In this document: piece after piece, positions 45,951 to 54,391 of the stretch | Position numbering within the stretch: position 1 is the stretch's first letter | Layout: each line of letters opens with the position of its first letter | Origin: DYMC01 sp035406705 | GTDB taxonomy: Bacteria > Verrucomicrobiota > Lentisphaeria > Victivallales > GWF2-50-93 | NCBI GenBank assembly: GCA_964426675.1 | Contig: CAYRRM010000011.1 | Span: 1-64,000 of the forward strand | Length of the DNA: 64,000 nt | Direction: 5' to 3' | Program-made: the position numbers and the translations under genes | The notes under the pieces: generated by a model | Seen by the model: the letters and a program-made list of their open reading frames with translations, nothing else | Database searches by the model: none | What the model was told of the DNA's origin: nothing

Positions 45951-46934
45951 TCAGTGACTATCTGCAGATTCACTGTAATATTTGGCTATGCTGATTCCCG
46001 AATATTCTCCAATTTTATTTCCCAGTGAAGTTGTTTTTAATTCAATATCCTTCATCATTTGAGTCCATGCGAAGCGTGGTAGTAGTTTTTTCAGAGGTTC
46101 TATAAGAAGATTTCCCGCTGCAACCGCAATGGTTCCCATTATAATCATTTCCGGGTTAAAAATGTTAATGAAAATTCCTATGGCTTGCGAATTTCGCAAA
46201 CATATTTCGTCCCACAAGCTCAAAGCATAGCCATTTTTTAGTTTTACTGCTTCTATGAGAGCGGGATATCCTATTTTGCTTTTATCATTGGCTGCGATTT
46301 TCATTATAGGGTGGTCTGGTTGTCCACTTAAGTCAGATAATATTCTTTGAGAGATGGCCTTTCCGCCGCAATAAGCCTCATAACAGCCTCTTAATCCACA
46401 ATTACAGGCAGGTCCTTTGGGGTTTAATACCACGTGACCGAGTTCTCCGGCGAGGAGATTTCTTCCGCGTAGAAGAACTCCTTCAGAGATTATTCCTCCT
46501 CCAATGCCAGTGCTCATTGTAAGATAGATGATATTTTTTCTGCCCTGTCCGACGCCAAAAAGCCATTCGGCTAATGCACCTGCGTTTGCGTCATTATCGA
46601 AGTATACTTTACTTTTAAAATTTTCACTGATGATATCTTTTAAATGGATATTATCCCATTTTTTCATATTGGGAGAAGCAAGTAATATTCCTTTTTGGAG
46701 ATCTGCGGGGCCTGGTGCACCTATCCCTATGGCGGAGATATCTGATTCGGAAATAGAGCAATCACACAGCATATTTTTTGCGGAGTTTATCATATCTTTG
46801 ATTACATCTTCAGGGTTTCTATCTGAGTTTACTACTCGATCAGATGCTAAGATGTTTCCTTTATCGTCACCAATACAAATAGCGATTTTTGTTCCGCCGA
46901 TATCAAATCCGAGATATTTTTTTTCTTTTTTCAT
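45951..46934 (-). CDS. ROK-family sugar kinase (glucokinase-like)
   Basis: A 327-residue ROK kinase. The ATP-binding start is LGFDIGGTKIAICI, and the substrate segment is YFDNDANAGALAEWLFGVG. STGIGGGII follows, then GHVVLNPKGPACNCGLRGCYEAYCGG with the ROK zinc site (His and CxCGxxGC). Glucose is the most likely substrate; N-acetylated hexoses are alternatives. It is the last gene of a seven-gene minus-strand run, two bases after dnaG. A palindrome at 46187 encodes Leu-Arg-Asn-Ser. Confidence 0.9.
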   Translation of the reverse strand: MKKEKKYLGFDIGGTKIAICIGDDKGNILASDRVVNSDRNPEDVIKDMINSAKNMLCDCSISESDISAIGIGAPGPADLQKGILLASPNMKKWDNIHLKDIISENFKSKVYFDNDANAGALAEWLFGVGQGRKNIIYLTMSTGIGGGIISEGVLLRGRNLLAGELGHVVLNPKGPACNCGLRGCYEAYCGGKAISQRILSDLSGQPDHPIMKIAANDKSKIGYPALIEAVKLKNGYALSLWDEICLRNSQAIGIFINIFNPEMIIMGTIAVAAGNLLIEPLKKLLPRFAWTQMMKDIELKTTSLGNKIGEYSGISIAKYYSESADSH

Positions 46935-46936
46935 AT

Positions 46937-48739
46937 TTATACCTCTTTTTTCATAGTCTTATTTATTAAATTTTTTTGTTTTTTTAATTCGAAAACTTTT
47001 TGGGATAATTTTATTTTTTCATCTTCATCTTTTTCTAAAGTTATTTTATGCATTAAGGTGGAGATTTCTCTTGAAATGTGGAAGTTTTTAATTACCATGA
47101 TGCAGTCTTCATAAGCTTTTTTTGCAGATTCTTCATTGAAGTTACTTTCAGATACTAATATTTTGCCTAAAATTGGGTCATTGCTTTCATTTAATTTTTC
47201 TGAGAGTACTGGCACTACTCTTTCCCATTCACCGTTTAATGTCATTGAGACAGCAGTTTCAATAGCCCTACCTACTGGTGTTGAGCTTATCATATCTTCA
47301 GGTAAATCTTCTGCTAATTTTCTGCAAAAAGTTCCGTGGAATAAGCAAAGTTCAAGGAGTATTTCTTCGGCTTTTCTCATTTGTGATTCGAGAGAAGAGG
47401 AGAGGGGATTATTGTTTTGCTCTTTTTGTGTAGAATGATTCTGTTTTTTTCTCAGCTCATCGAGAATAAGGGACTCAGGTGTATTCATTTTTATTGCGAG
47501 TGTACTTATGAAGGAATTTCTAAGTACCGGGTTATTAATTTTTGCAATAAGTTCTGTTACATTCAAAGAGGCCTCTTTTTTTTCGAAAGGAGAGAGGGTT
47601 TTATCTTTTGGGAAAACTTCATTCATTAAAAAATCAAAGAAAAATAATCTGGAATCTATAATTTCTTTTAATTTTTCGGGACCTTCATTTTTGAGAATAG
47701 AATCGGGGTCATCATCTGGAGGCAATACAATTACATAAGTTTCCATATCGAGGGAAAGTAATATTTCTATTGCGCGGAATATGGCTTTTTTTCCGGCTTC
47801 ATCTCCGTCAAAGCAAATATAGACTTTATTAGAATATCTTTTCAAGAGGGCTGCCTGTTCATTTGTGAAGGAAGTTCCCTGTGGTGCTACAGCGTTTGTT
47901 ATGCCAGCACAGTGCATAGCAATTACGTCAAGTTGACCTTCACATATTATAGAAAAATCCTTTTTTCTTATGGATTCTTTTGCGAGGTGTAGAGCATAAA
48001 GGAGTTTTCCTTTTTTGAATATTGGTGTTTCGGGGCTATTTACGTATTTGGCTTCCTTCTCATTGTTGTCTATGCTTCTTGCGCTGAATCCTACTGTTCT
48101 TCCTATTTCATCTTTGATGGGAAAAATCAATCTATTTCTAAATCTATCGTAGATTTTCCCATTTTCATGATTTCTAAGTATTATTCCCGCTTCAAGCATT
48201 TCATTCTGAGAATATTCCTTCATAGATAGGAATTTGAGAGCCTCGTCCCATGAATCGGAAGATGCTCCCAACTCGAATTTTTCTATAATTTCATCTGTTA
48301 TTCCGCGTTTTTTAGCATATTCGAATACTTTTAAATTTTTTCTCTCCACTAAATTTTTATGGTACAAAGAAAGAACATCCTGATGTAATTTAAAGAGTCT
48401 TTCCTTCTGGTCTTTTGTATGACTTTGTGCTTTTAAATATGATTTTTCGGGGATATTAATGCCAGCTCTGTCCGCAAGGATTTTTATTGCAGTAATATAA
48501 TCTACATTTTCTTTTTCCATTATGAATTTCACTACATCTCCACCTTTTCCACAACCAAAGCAATAATACATTTGCCTTGATGGGCTGACGGTAAAGGAGG
48601 GAGTTTTTTCATTGTGAAAAGGGCAGAGAGCTTTGAACGAAGTACCGGCTCTTTTTAATGGAAAGTAAGTCTGAATAACATCAATGATGTCACTTTTTGC
48701 TTTGATATCTTCTATTATGTTATCAGGTATGAAGGGCAT
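46937..48739 (-). CDS. dnaG: DNA primase
   Basis: A 600-residue bacterial primase. The zinc-binding domain reads LCPFHNEKTPSFTVSP then MYYCFGCGKGGDVVKFIM. The catalytic TOPRIM core has the IICEGQLDVIAMHCAGITNAVAPQGT and VYICFDGDEAGKKAI motifs. A helical C-terminal region for DnaB binding follows from about 430. ATG 48739 gives the family start MPFIPDNIIEDIKAKSDI; the frame extends to 48796 within gpsA. It lies 11 bases after gpsA and two bases before the ROK kinase gene. rpoD, a frequent neighbour elsewhere, is absent. Confidence 0.95.
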   Translation of the reverse strand: MPFIPDNIIEDIKAKSDIIDVIQTYFPLKRAGTSFKALCPFHNEKTPSFTVSPSRQMYYCFGCGKGGDVVKFIMEKENVDYITAIKILADRAGINIPEKSYLKAQSHTKDQKERLFKLHQDVLSLYHKNLVERKNLKVFEYAKKRGITDEIIEKFELGASSDSWDEALKFLSMKEYSQNEMLEAGIILRNHENGKIYDRFRNRLIFPIKDEIGRTVGFSARSIDNNEKEAKYVNSPETPIFKKGKLLYALHLAKESIRKKDFSIICEGQLDVIAMHCAGITNAVAPQGTSFTNEQAALLKRYSNKVYICFDGDEAGKKAIFRAIEILLSLDMETYVIVLPPDDDPDSILKNEGPEKLKEIIDSRLFFFDFLMNEVFPKDKTLSPFEKKEASLNVTELIAKINNPVLRNSFISTLAIKMNTPESLILDELRKKQNHSTQKEQNNNPLSSSLESQMRKAEEILLELCLFHGTFCRKLAEDLPEDMISSTPVGRAIETAVSMTLNGEWERVVPVLSEKLNESNDPILGKILVSESNFNEESAKKAYEDCIMVIKNFHISREISTLMHKITLEKDEDEKIKLSQKVFELKKQKNLINKTMKKEV

Positions 48740-48750
48740 AAACTTTAAAC

Positions 48751-49752
48751 TTAAAATTCGCTTTTTGCTTTTCTGGTCATGAGGTCTATAAGACAACTTC
48801 TTGGATCCTTATTATCGTATAGTCCGGAATAAACCTCATTTATTATAGGAGTATCTACATTATATTTTTTAGCGAGATTGAATGCGCTGTTAGTTGTTTT
48901 TACTCCTTCTGCCACAACATTTCCCATAGAGGCAAGGATATCATTTAACTTTCTACCTTTTCCGAGTTCTTCTCCTACGAATCTATTTCTGCTGTGTTTG
49001 CTCATACATGTTACAATGATATCTCCTGTTCCGCTTAATCCAGAAAAAGTTTCTTGTTTTCCTCCGAGAATTTTACCGAGTCTTGCAAGTTCGGCAATAG
49101 CCCTTGTAATAAGAGCGGCCTTGGCGTTGTCTCCCAATTTCATTCCGTCTGATATTCCTGCAGCTATGGCATATATATTTTTTAATGCACCTCCGAGTTC
49201 AACGCCAATGACATCGTTTGAGGTATAGACGCGAAAATTTTTATTCATAAAGATTTTTTGAATTAAGATAGCATATTCTTTACTTTTTGAAGCTACAACT
49301 ACTGCTGTGGGTTGATTTACGGATACTTCTTCTGCGTGACTTGGTCCTGATAGGACAGCGTATGCCTTTGATTTTTTTACTTCCTCAGAGAAGACTTCAC
49401 TTACTCTTTTGAGGGTATTATTTTCTATTCCCTTGGCCAGATTTAGAATCATTTTATCTTTGAAAAGCTCTACATTTAAATTTCGTAAAACTGAACGCAG
49501 AAATTGTGATGGAATTGCAAGAACAACTAATTCAGATTTTTTAATAGCTTCATTTCCATCTTCAAATAAGCCAATTTCTTCTGGAATTCTTATTCCTGGC
49601 AAGAAGCGTGAGTTTTCTCTTGTTTTGCGAATTTCGCAAATATTTTCAGGGAAGGCTCCCCACAATGACACTTTATGTCCATTTAAGTGGAGCAGCAATG
49701 CTATTGCTGTTCCCCATGCGCCATCGCCTAAAACTGTTGCGTTAATTTTCAT
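48751..49752 (-). CDS. gpsA: Glycerol-3-phosphate dehydrogenase [NAD(P)+]
   Basis: A 333-residue enzyme that makes sn-glycerol-3-phosphate from dihydroxyacetone phosphate for phospholipid synthesis. It has the NAD-binding GDGAWGTAIALLL, KGIENNTLKRVSE, LSGPSHAEEV, the catalytic-lysine region GGALKNIYAIAAGISDG and the FSGLSGTGDIIVTC block. ATG 49752 (after AAGGA) gives the standard start; the frame is open to 49785. It overlaps plsY by 11 bases, so the two successive steps (gpsA, plsY) are coupled in expression. Confidence 0.95.
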   Translation of the reverse strand: MKINATVLGDGAWGTAIALLLHLNGHKVSLWGAFPENICEIRKTRENSRFLPGIRIPEEIGLFEDGNEAIKKSELVVLAIPSQFLRSVLRNLNVELFKDKMILNLAKGIENNTLKRVSEVFSEEVKKSKAYAVLSGPSHAEEVSVNQPTAVVVASKSKEYAILIQKIFMNKNFRVYTSNDVIGVELGGALKNIYAIAAGISDGMKLGDNAKAALITRAIAELARLGKILGGKQETFSGLSGTGDIIVTCMSKHSRNRFVGEELGKGRKLNDILASMGNVVAEGVKTTNSAFNLAKKYNVDTPIINEVYSGLYDNKDPRSCLIDLMTRKAKSEF

Positions 49753-50389
49753 TTTTCCTTCTGTCAAACCGTATTTCTGTTCCATTTAGTAATCTTTTTA
49801 TATTAGAATGGTGTTTTATGATGCTAAGAAGAGATACCAAAAAAAAAGATATGAAAATAATTGAAGAGAAATTATCCGCTAAAAGTTTTGTATAAATTCC
49901 ATAGAATACTGGCAAAAAAGCTGAGGCAACTATGCTGGCAAGAGAGACAAATCTCGATAATGAAAATACGGCGAACCAGATAATTAGTGAGCAGATGACA
50001 GAAATTGGGGAAATTGCGAAAATCGCACCTGCCGCTGTTGCTACACCTTTTCCTCCTTTAAAATTCAGGAAAATGGTCCATACATGACCGGAAAATGTTC
50101 CTGCGAATGCGGCGCATTTTATAAAGTCTGGATTTATATTCTGAGTTTTTTTTGCAATGGCTCCTGCGATTATAACTGGAATAAAGCCTTTCAAAAAATC
50201 AAGAATGAAACAAATATAACCATATTTTTTGCCAAATATGCGTAAGACATTTGTAGCTCCGATATTTCCGCTGCCATGTTTTCTTATATCAATGCCTTTA
50301 ATTTTTCCGATAAGGAAGCCAAAGGGGATAGAGCCTATTATGTACGATGCAATAACAATTGAAAATATTATAAAAAATTTTTTTTCCAT
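49742..50389 (-). CDS. plsY: Acyl-phosphate:glycerol-3-phosphate acyltransferase
   Basis: A 215-residue inner-membrane enzyme that acylates glycerol-3-phosphate. It has about five membrane helices. Family motifs are YIIGSIPFGFLIGK, IRKHGSGNIGATNVLR (motif 1), FKGGKGVATAAG (motif 2) and SIIKHHSNIKRLLNGTE near the end (motif 3). Length is normal. It is followed directly by gpsA, its substrate supplier. The palindrome at 50016 encodes Ala-Ile-Phe-Ala in a membrane segment. Confidence 0.95.
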   Translation of the reverse strand: MEKKFFIIFSIVIASYIIGSIPFGFLIGKIKGIDIRKHGSGNIGATNVLRIFGKKYGYICFILDFLKGFIPVIIAGAIAKKTQNINPDFIKCAAFAGTFSGHVWTIFLNFKGGKGVATAAGAIFAISPISVICSLIIWFAVFSLSRFVSLASIVASAFLPVFYGIYTKLLADNFSSIIFISFFLVSLLSIIKHHSNIKRLLNGTEIRFDRRKNEN

Positions 50390-50417
50390 TTTATTTTATA
50401 GATTTTGTTAGGGCGTT

Positions 50418-51710
50418 CTATTTTTGAGCAGTTTCGTAGATTTTTATTCCTTTTATAATTTCTATTGCACGTTCAAGCTGAATGTCAGTAGTGGTGTTAT
50501 GTCCTTCTGGTTTTACGATTCCCGGATATGCCAGCCTCTGGTTATAAATTTGTTCCATTTGTTTTCTTGACAGAGGAACACTTATATCGGGTTCTATTCC
50601 ATGTTCATGAATTTGCAATTTATTTGGAGTAAAGTATTTTGCTGTTGTTAGGCGTATTGCTCCGCCGTCATCATCTGGTAATGGAATAATAGTCTGAACA
50701 GAGCCTTTTCCAAATGTTTTTGTACCGATTAGAACTGCTCTTTTATAATCTTTCATGCATCCTGCAAAAATTTCTGATGCACTGGCAGAATTTTGATCAA
50801 CGAGTATTACCATAGGGAAGTTATTATCGCCGGAATCGAGATATTTTTTACAATTTAATGCGTAATATTTTTTTTCATATTCTTGATTTCTCCCAACGGT
50901 GCTTACGACTAATTTGCCTGTTTCAATGAATCTACTGCAAACTTCGATAGCTGAATTTAGAAGTCCACCCGGATTTCCACGCAGGTCTATGATGATTGCA
51001 TTCATTCCTTTTTCTTTGAGTTTCAATAATTCTTCATCGAGTTTTGCGGCAGTTGGAATAGTGAATTGGGTTATTCGCAAATACGCAATACCATCTTCAA
51101 TAATTTTTGCCGCTTTCACTGTTGACAACTCAATGTTTTCACGAACTAAAGTAAGAGAAAAACTTTGCTCCATATCTTCTCTTAAAATTTCGAGCTCTAC
51201 CTTTGTGCCCGGTTCTCCTTTGAGCATTTTTACGCATTCGTCGAGGTTCATATTCGAAGTTTGCTTGCCATCTATTTCAAGGATTATATCTCCGGGTTTG
51301 ATACCAGCTTTAAATGCAGGACTATCGTCCAATGGCGCAATAACAACAAGGGTACCATCTTTGTAAGAGACTATCATACCAACTCCGCCAAACTCTTTTC
51401 CTTCATTTTCTTCGACCATATTTTTGACCGTTTGAGGTTCCATGTATGAACAGAAAGGATCTAATTCGCGAAGGATTCCCTTGAGGGCTCCTTTTACTAT
51501 ATTTTTGTAACTTACCTTATCTGCATCAACATAGTTTTTTCGTACAGTGTTTATTACAGACATTAGTCTATATATATAGCTATATCCATCTTCCTCTGGA
51601 ATATCATTTTTTGCAGAGGAGTAAACTCTATATCCAAAAAAGAGGTTTATAATAAGGACAAAACTTATAAGGTAAAATATAATTTTTCTACTTGTTTGCT
51701 GATTAATCAT
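50418..51710 (-). CDS. ctpA: Carboxy-terminal processing protease (S41 family)
   Basis: A 430-residue periplasmic protease anchored by an N-terminal helix (IIFYLISFVLIINLFFGYRVY). A PDZ domain lies at about 95-185 (GVGMIVSYKDGTLVVIAPL, AFKAGIKPGDIILEIDG). The S41 catalytic core follows, with Ser in QNSASASEIFAG and Lys in GTKTFGKGSVQ as the dyad, and RGNPGGLLNSAIEV before them. It overlaps coaC by eight bases. Likely functions are processing of C-termini of envelope proteins or regulation of peptidoglycan hydrolases. Confidence 0.94.
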   Translation of the reverse strand: MINQQTSRKIIFYLISFVLIINLFFGYRVYSSAKNDIPEEDGYSYIYRLMSVINTVRKNYVDADKVSYKNIVKGALKGILRELDPFCSYMEPQTVKNMVEENEGKEFGGVGMIVSYKDGTLVVIAPLDDSPAFKAGIKPGDIILEIDGKQTSNMNLDECVKMLKGEPGTKVELEILREDMEQSFSLTLVRENIELSTVKAAKIIEDGIAYLRITQFTIPTAAKLDEELLKLKEKGMNAIIIDLRGNPGGLLNSAIEVCSRFIETGKLVVSTVGRNQEYEKKYYALNCKKYLDSGDNNFPMVILVDQNSASASEIFAGCMKDYKRAVLIGTKTFGKGSVQTIIPLPDDDGGAIRLTTAKYFTPNKLQIHEHGIEPDISVPLSRKQMEQIYNQRLAYPGIVKPEGHNTTTDIQLERAIEIIKGIKIYETAQK

Positions 51711-52260
51711 TACAACTCCTTATATTTAGTATTTCATTAATTTTTTTTATAATATCGAGGGGTTCTGACATTCTTCCTTCACCATCTTCTCCACAAGCCA
51801 TTCTGCCTTTTTCAGGGCCGATAAAAATGATGCCACGTTTTTTAAGTTTATGGCAATTTTCCTTCAGCGCTGGATTATTCCACATTCTTGAATTCATTGC
51901 TGGAGCAATTAATATTTTTCCATTATGTGAGAGTGCATAAGTTGAAAGAGGGTCATCAGCAATGCCGTTTGCGATTTTCGCAATTATATTTGCTGTTGCA
52001 GGGGCGATCACGAGAAGGGAACAGTTTTTTGCTAATTCTATGTGTCCCGGTTGCCATTCTGGTAAGTCCCATAAATCAGTGATTACTTTATTTCTCGATA
52101 ATGTAAAGAATGTTCTTTCACAGACAAGTCTTTGAGCGGCTTCTGTCATAATTACAGTCACATTAAATCCATTTGCAGTTAATTTACTTGTTAGGTCAGC
52201 TGCTTTATACGCGGCTATTGAACCTGTAACGCCAAGTACTATGTTTTTGTTTTTAGTCAT
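51703..52260 (-). CDS. coaC: Phosphopantothenoylcysteine decarboxylase (CoaC domain alone)
   Basis: A 185-residue flavoprotein. It matches the decarboxylase half of CoaBC (Dfp): VLGVTGSIAAYKAADL, catalytic His in QPGHIELAK, flavin/substrate motif PAMNSRMW and the substrate-recognition clamp with Cys (GRMACGEDGEGRM). Most bacteria have a fused CoaB synthetase domain, missing here; either coaB is elsewhere or this is a related flavin decarboxylase. It overlaps gmk and ctpA by eight bases each. In many genomes dfp/coaBC follows gmk and rpoZ; no rpoZ is seen. Confidence 0.88.
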   Translation of the reverse strand: MTKNKNIVLGVTGSIAAYKAADLTSKLTANGFNVTVIMTEAAQRLVCERTFFTLSRNKVITDLWDLPEWQPGHIELAKNCSLLVIAPATANIIAKIANGIADDPLSTYALSHNGKILIAPAMNSRMWNNPALKENCHKLKKRGIIFIGPEKGRMACGEDGEGRMSEPLDIIKKINEILNIRSCND

Positions 52261-52879
52261 AGAATCCTGAATCTTTTAGTCTAGATGTTTTCTTATGTAA
52301 TATATCCAATAAACAGGAAATATCACTGATTGCTTTATTAAGTTCCTTATTTATTATCAGATAATCATATTTTTTCCAGAAATTTAATTCTTTTTTTGCA
52401 TTATGGAGGCGTTTTTCGATGATATCTTTATTCTCGGTTGCTCTTGATTTCAGACGTCTTTCTAATTCAGCGAAGCTGGGAGGTCCGATAAAGACCATTT
52501 CCAGACATCTCCTGAGGAGAGCATCTTTTCTGGATTTATTTTTAATTTTCATAGCGCCCTGCACATCTATATCCAGAAGAACATCTACTCCTGATTTAAG
52601 TTTAGCTATGACTTCGCTCTTTAATGTGCCATAAAAATTTGAATAGACTTTTGCATATTCCAGAAAGGCATGTTGCTTTATTTTTTTTCTGAACTCATCT
52701 TTTGAAATAAAATAATAATCTTTGCCATTTTCTTCTCCCGGACGAGGTGCACGAGTTGTGCATGAAACGGAAAAATGCAAATTAGGATATTTTTTTAATA
52801 ATTCCCTGCATATAGTTGATTTTCCGGTGCCACTCGGCCCTGAAACTATCATTAAAACACCAAATTTTTCTGGACGCAT
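52253..52879 (-). CDS. gmk: Guanylate kinase
   Basis: A 208-residue enzyme that phosphorylates GMP. The P-loop is GPSGTGKST (residues 14-22). The GMP-binding region reads SCTTRAPRPGEENGKDYYFIS, then FLEYAKVYSNFYGTLKSEV and VLLDIDVQGAM. Size is normal. It is the first gene of the minus-strand run ending with the ROK kinase and overlaps coaC by eight bases. The promoter should lie in the 92-base gap to the divergent methyltransferase gene. Confidence 0.96.
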   Translation of the reverse strand: MRPEKFGVLMIVSGPSGTGKSTICRELLKKYPNLHFSVSCTTRAPRPGEENGKDYYFISKDEFRKKIKQHAFLEYAKVYSNFYGTLKSEVIAKLKSGVDVLLDIDVQGAMKIKNKSRKDALLRRCLEMVFIGPPSFAELERRLKSRATENKDIIEKRLHNAKKELNFWKKYDYLIINKELNKAISDISCLLDILHKKTSRLKDSGFYD

Positions 52880-52971
52880 AAAAAGAGAAAAACTATATTA
52901 AGAAAATTTCTGATTAAAATAATGAAGACTGAAATTAACATAAAAATCAAAAAAATCAACTTTTATAAGAG

Positions 52972-53433
52972 ATGTTTATTCATATTGTATTAGATAGACT
53001 TCGTAGTGCATATAATACCGGGAATATCTTTAGAATTGCAGAGGCGGCAGGAAACTCCGAAATAATATGTTGCGGTTATACACCATTTCCTCCACATCCT
53101 AAACTTGCAAAAACTGCTATGGGGGCAGACAAATTGGTCCCATTCAGGCATTTTAAGGAAACAAAAGATGCCGTAATTGCTTTGAAAAACGAAGGAGTAG
53201 AGCAAATATTTGTTGTTGAATCTCTTTACGAATCTGGAAAATGTCCATGGAGAGTAAATTTTCCAGATAATGTAGCTTTTATTTTTGGTAATGAAGCTTT
53301 TGGTGTTTCTCATGAGATTATAAATATCTGTGATGGAATTATTACTCTGCCGCTCTTTGGAAAAAAAACCTCTATTAATGTTGCGAACTGCGCAGCCGTT
53401 GTAATATATTCATTTCTCGCATCAAAAAGATAA
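52972..53433 (+). CDS. SpoU/TrmH-family RNA 2'-O-methyltransferase
   Basis: A 153-residue SPOUT (knotted) methyltransferase without an extra RNA-binding domain. Motif 1 is VLDRLRSAYNTGNIFRIAEAAG, motif 2 is VAFIFGNEAFGVSHEII, and motif 3 is LPLFGKKTSINVANCAAVVIY. The size and single-domain form resemble TrmL-like tRNA methyltransferases, but the target nucleotide cannot be assigned. A one-mismatch copy of the iterated palindrome (GCGAACTGCGC) lies at 53383-53393 within motif 3. Confidence 0.88.
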   Translation: MFIHIVLDRLRSAYNTGNIFRIAEAAGNSEIICCGYTPFPPHPKLAKTAMGADKLVPFRHFKETKDAVIALKNEGVEQIFVVESLYESGKCPWRVNFPDNVAFIFGNEAFGVSHEIINICDGIITLPLFGKKTSINVANCAAVVIYSFLASKR

Positions 53434-53591
53434 ATTATTTTTTGTCTATCTATTAGGAATATTTAATTGATTTTTAAATAGTTATGAAAATAATTTTATT
53501 CAATATTTGCAAAAAAAAAATACCGAGATTTATTATATACACTTCTAACCACAAATTATAGTGGGAAACCATTAAAAAAAGGAGATGAAAA

Positions 53592-53849
53592 ATGAAAAAA
53601 ATAATGGCTGTAATTGCACTCGCAATGGGAATCGTCGGATTTGGACTGATTGCAGATGAAGGATGTGAAGTAAAGGAAAAGAAAGAAAAAGCTATTGCTG
53701 AAATGAGCGTTGAAGAGTTGAAAGCTGCTCTTGCTAAGAAGGAAGCTGCCCTTGCATCTGAAGAAGATGATGCAAAAAAAGAAGCTCTCCAGAAAGAAAT
53801 AGCAGAAATTAAAAAAGCAATTGAAGCAAAAACAGAAAAAGCAGAATAA
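53592..53849 (+). CDS. Small secreted coiled-coil protein
   Basis: An 85-residue protein of unknown function. A signal peptide (KKIMAVIALAMGIVGFGLIA) precedes a single heptad-rich, highly charged helix (EELKAALAKKEAALASEEDD and on to the end). It lacks a lipobox. AAAGGAG seven to eight bases before ATG 53592 and a strong terminator just downstream mark a well-expressed single-gene unit. Abundant small helical periplasmic proteins such as Lpp are only a formal analogy. Confidence 0.75.
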   Translation: MKKIMAVIALAMGIVGFGLIADEGCEVKEKKEKAIAEMSVEELKAALAKKEAALASEEDDAKKEALQKEIAEIKKAIEAKTEKAE

Positions 53850-53877
53850 ATATAATCAGAGAGCTGTTTTTTAATTA

Positions 53878-53909
53878 CCCCGCTTATGTTAAAAAAAGCG
53901 GGGTTTTTT
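53878..53909 (+). terminator. Rho-independent terminator
   Basis: Stem CCCCGCTT (53878-53885) pairs with AAGCGGGG (53896-53903), followed by TTTTTT (53904-53909). It lies 29 bases after the stop of the small coiled-coil gene. Confidence 0.92.
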
Positions 53910-54342
53910 GTATTCTGTTTTTTTACATCAAAAGGCTTTTGTATTTTCTACGGAGATCTTGGATATGCCCATTGTTTACAAAAATTGAATGTGTATATTT
54001 CCAAAGTAGAAAATATAAATTTATCACTCTCTATACGTTGTACAATTTTAATAAAGTTCTTTTAGTGGGAATCTATTTATTGATAATAAGTTAATTAGTT
54101 GGAATCGAAGATAATTATTAAAATTAAGGCTTCACAAGATTACAATTTGTGTTTGGTGTTTAGGATTTTTTCTGCACTCATTATTACTCTATGATTGCAG
54201 ATTAAAGCTAAACCTCTTTTTAATTTCTTTTCTTGTCGTTATTGTACAATAAATGCATAAAAATCAATAATAATGCTCCCGAAAATTTTTCATATAAAGA
54301 ATAGCTATATTAAAGGAAACTAAAGATAATTTTATTTTATCT
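53910..54342. other. Intergenic region between convergent units, no gene supported
   Basis: About 430 AT-rich bases without coding signs. It contains a 19-base sequence at 54049-54067 (TAATAAAGTTCTTTTAGTG) that also occurs at 28297-28315 just after the second secretin gene. Nothing else is recognisable. Confidence 0.4.
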
Positions 54343-54380
54343 AAAAAAAAAGAACGCCTGAAAAATTTCAGGCGTTCTTA
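54343..54380 (-). terminator. Rho-independent terminator of the downstream duplicate
   Basis: On the minus strand, AAGAACGCCTGAA pairs with TTCAGGCGTTCTT (54350-54379), followed by a run of T (54343-54350). It is a perfect 13-base stem starting 13 bases after the stop of the gene at 54392. Confidence 0.92.
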
Positions 54381-54391
54381 GCATAATATTT

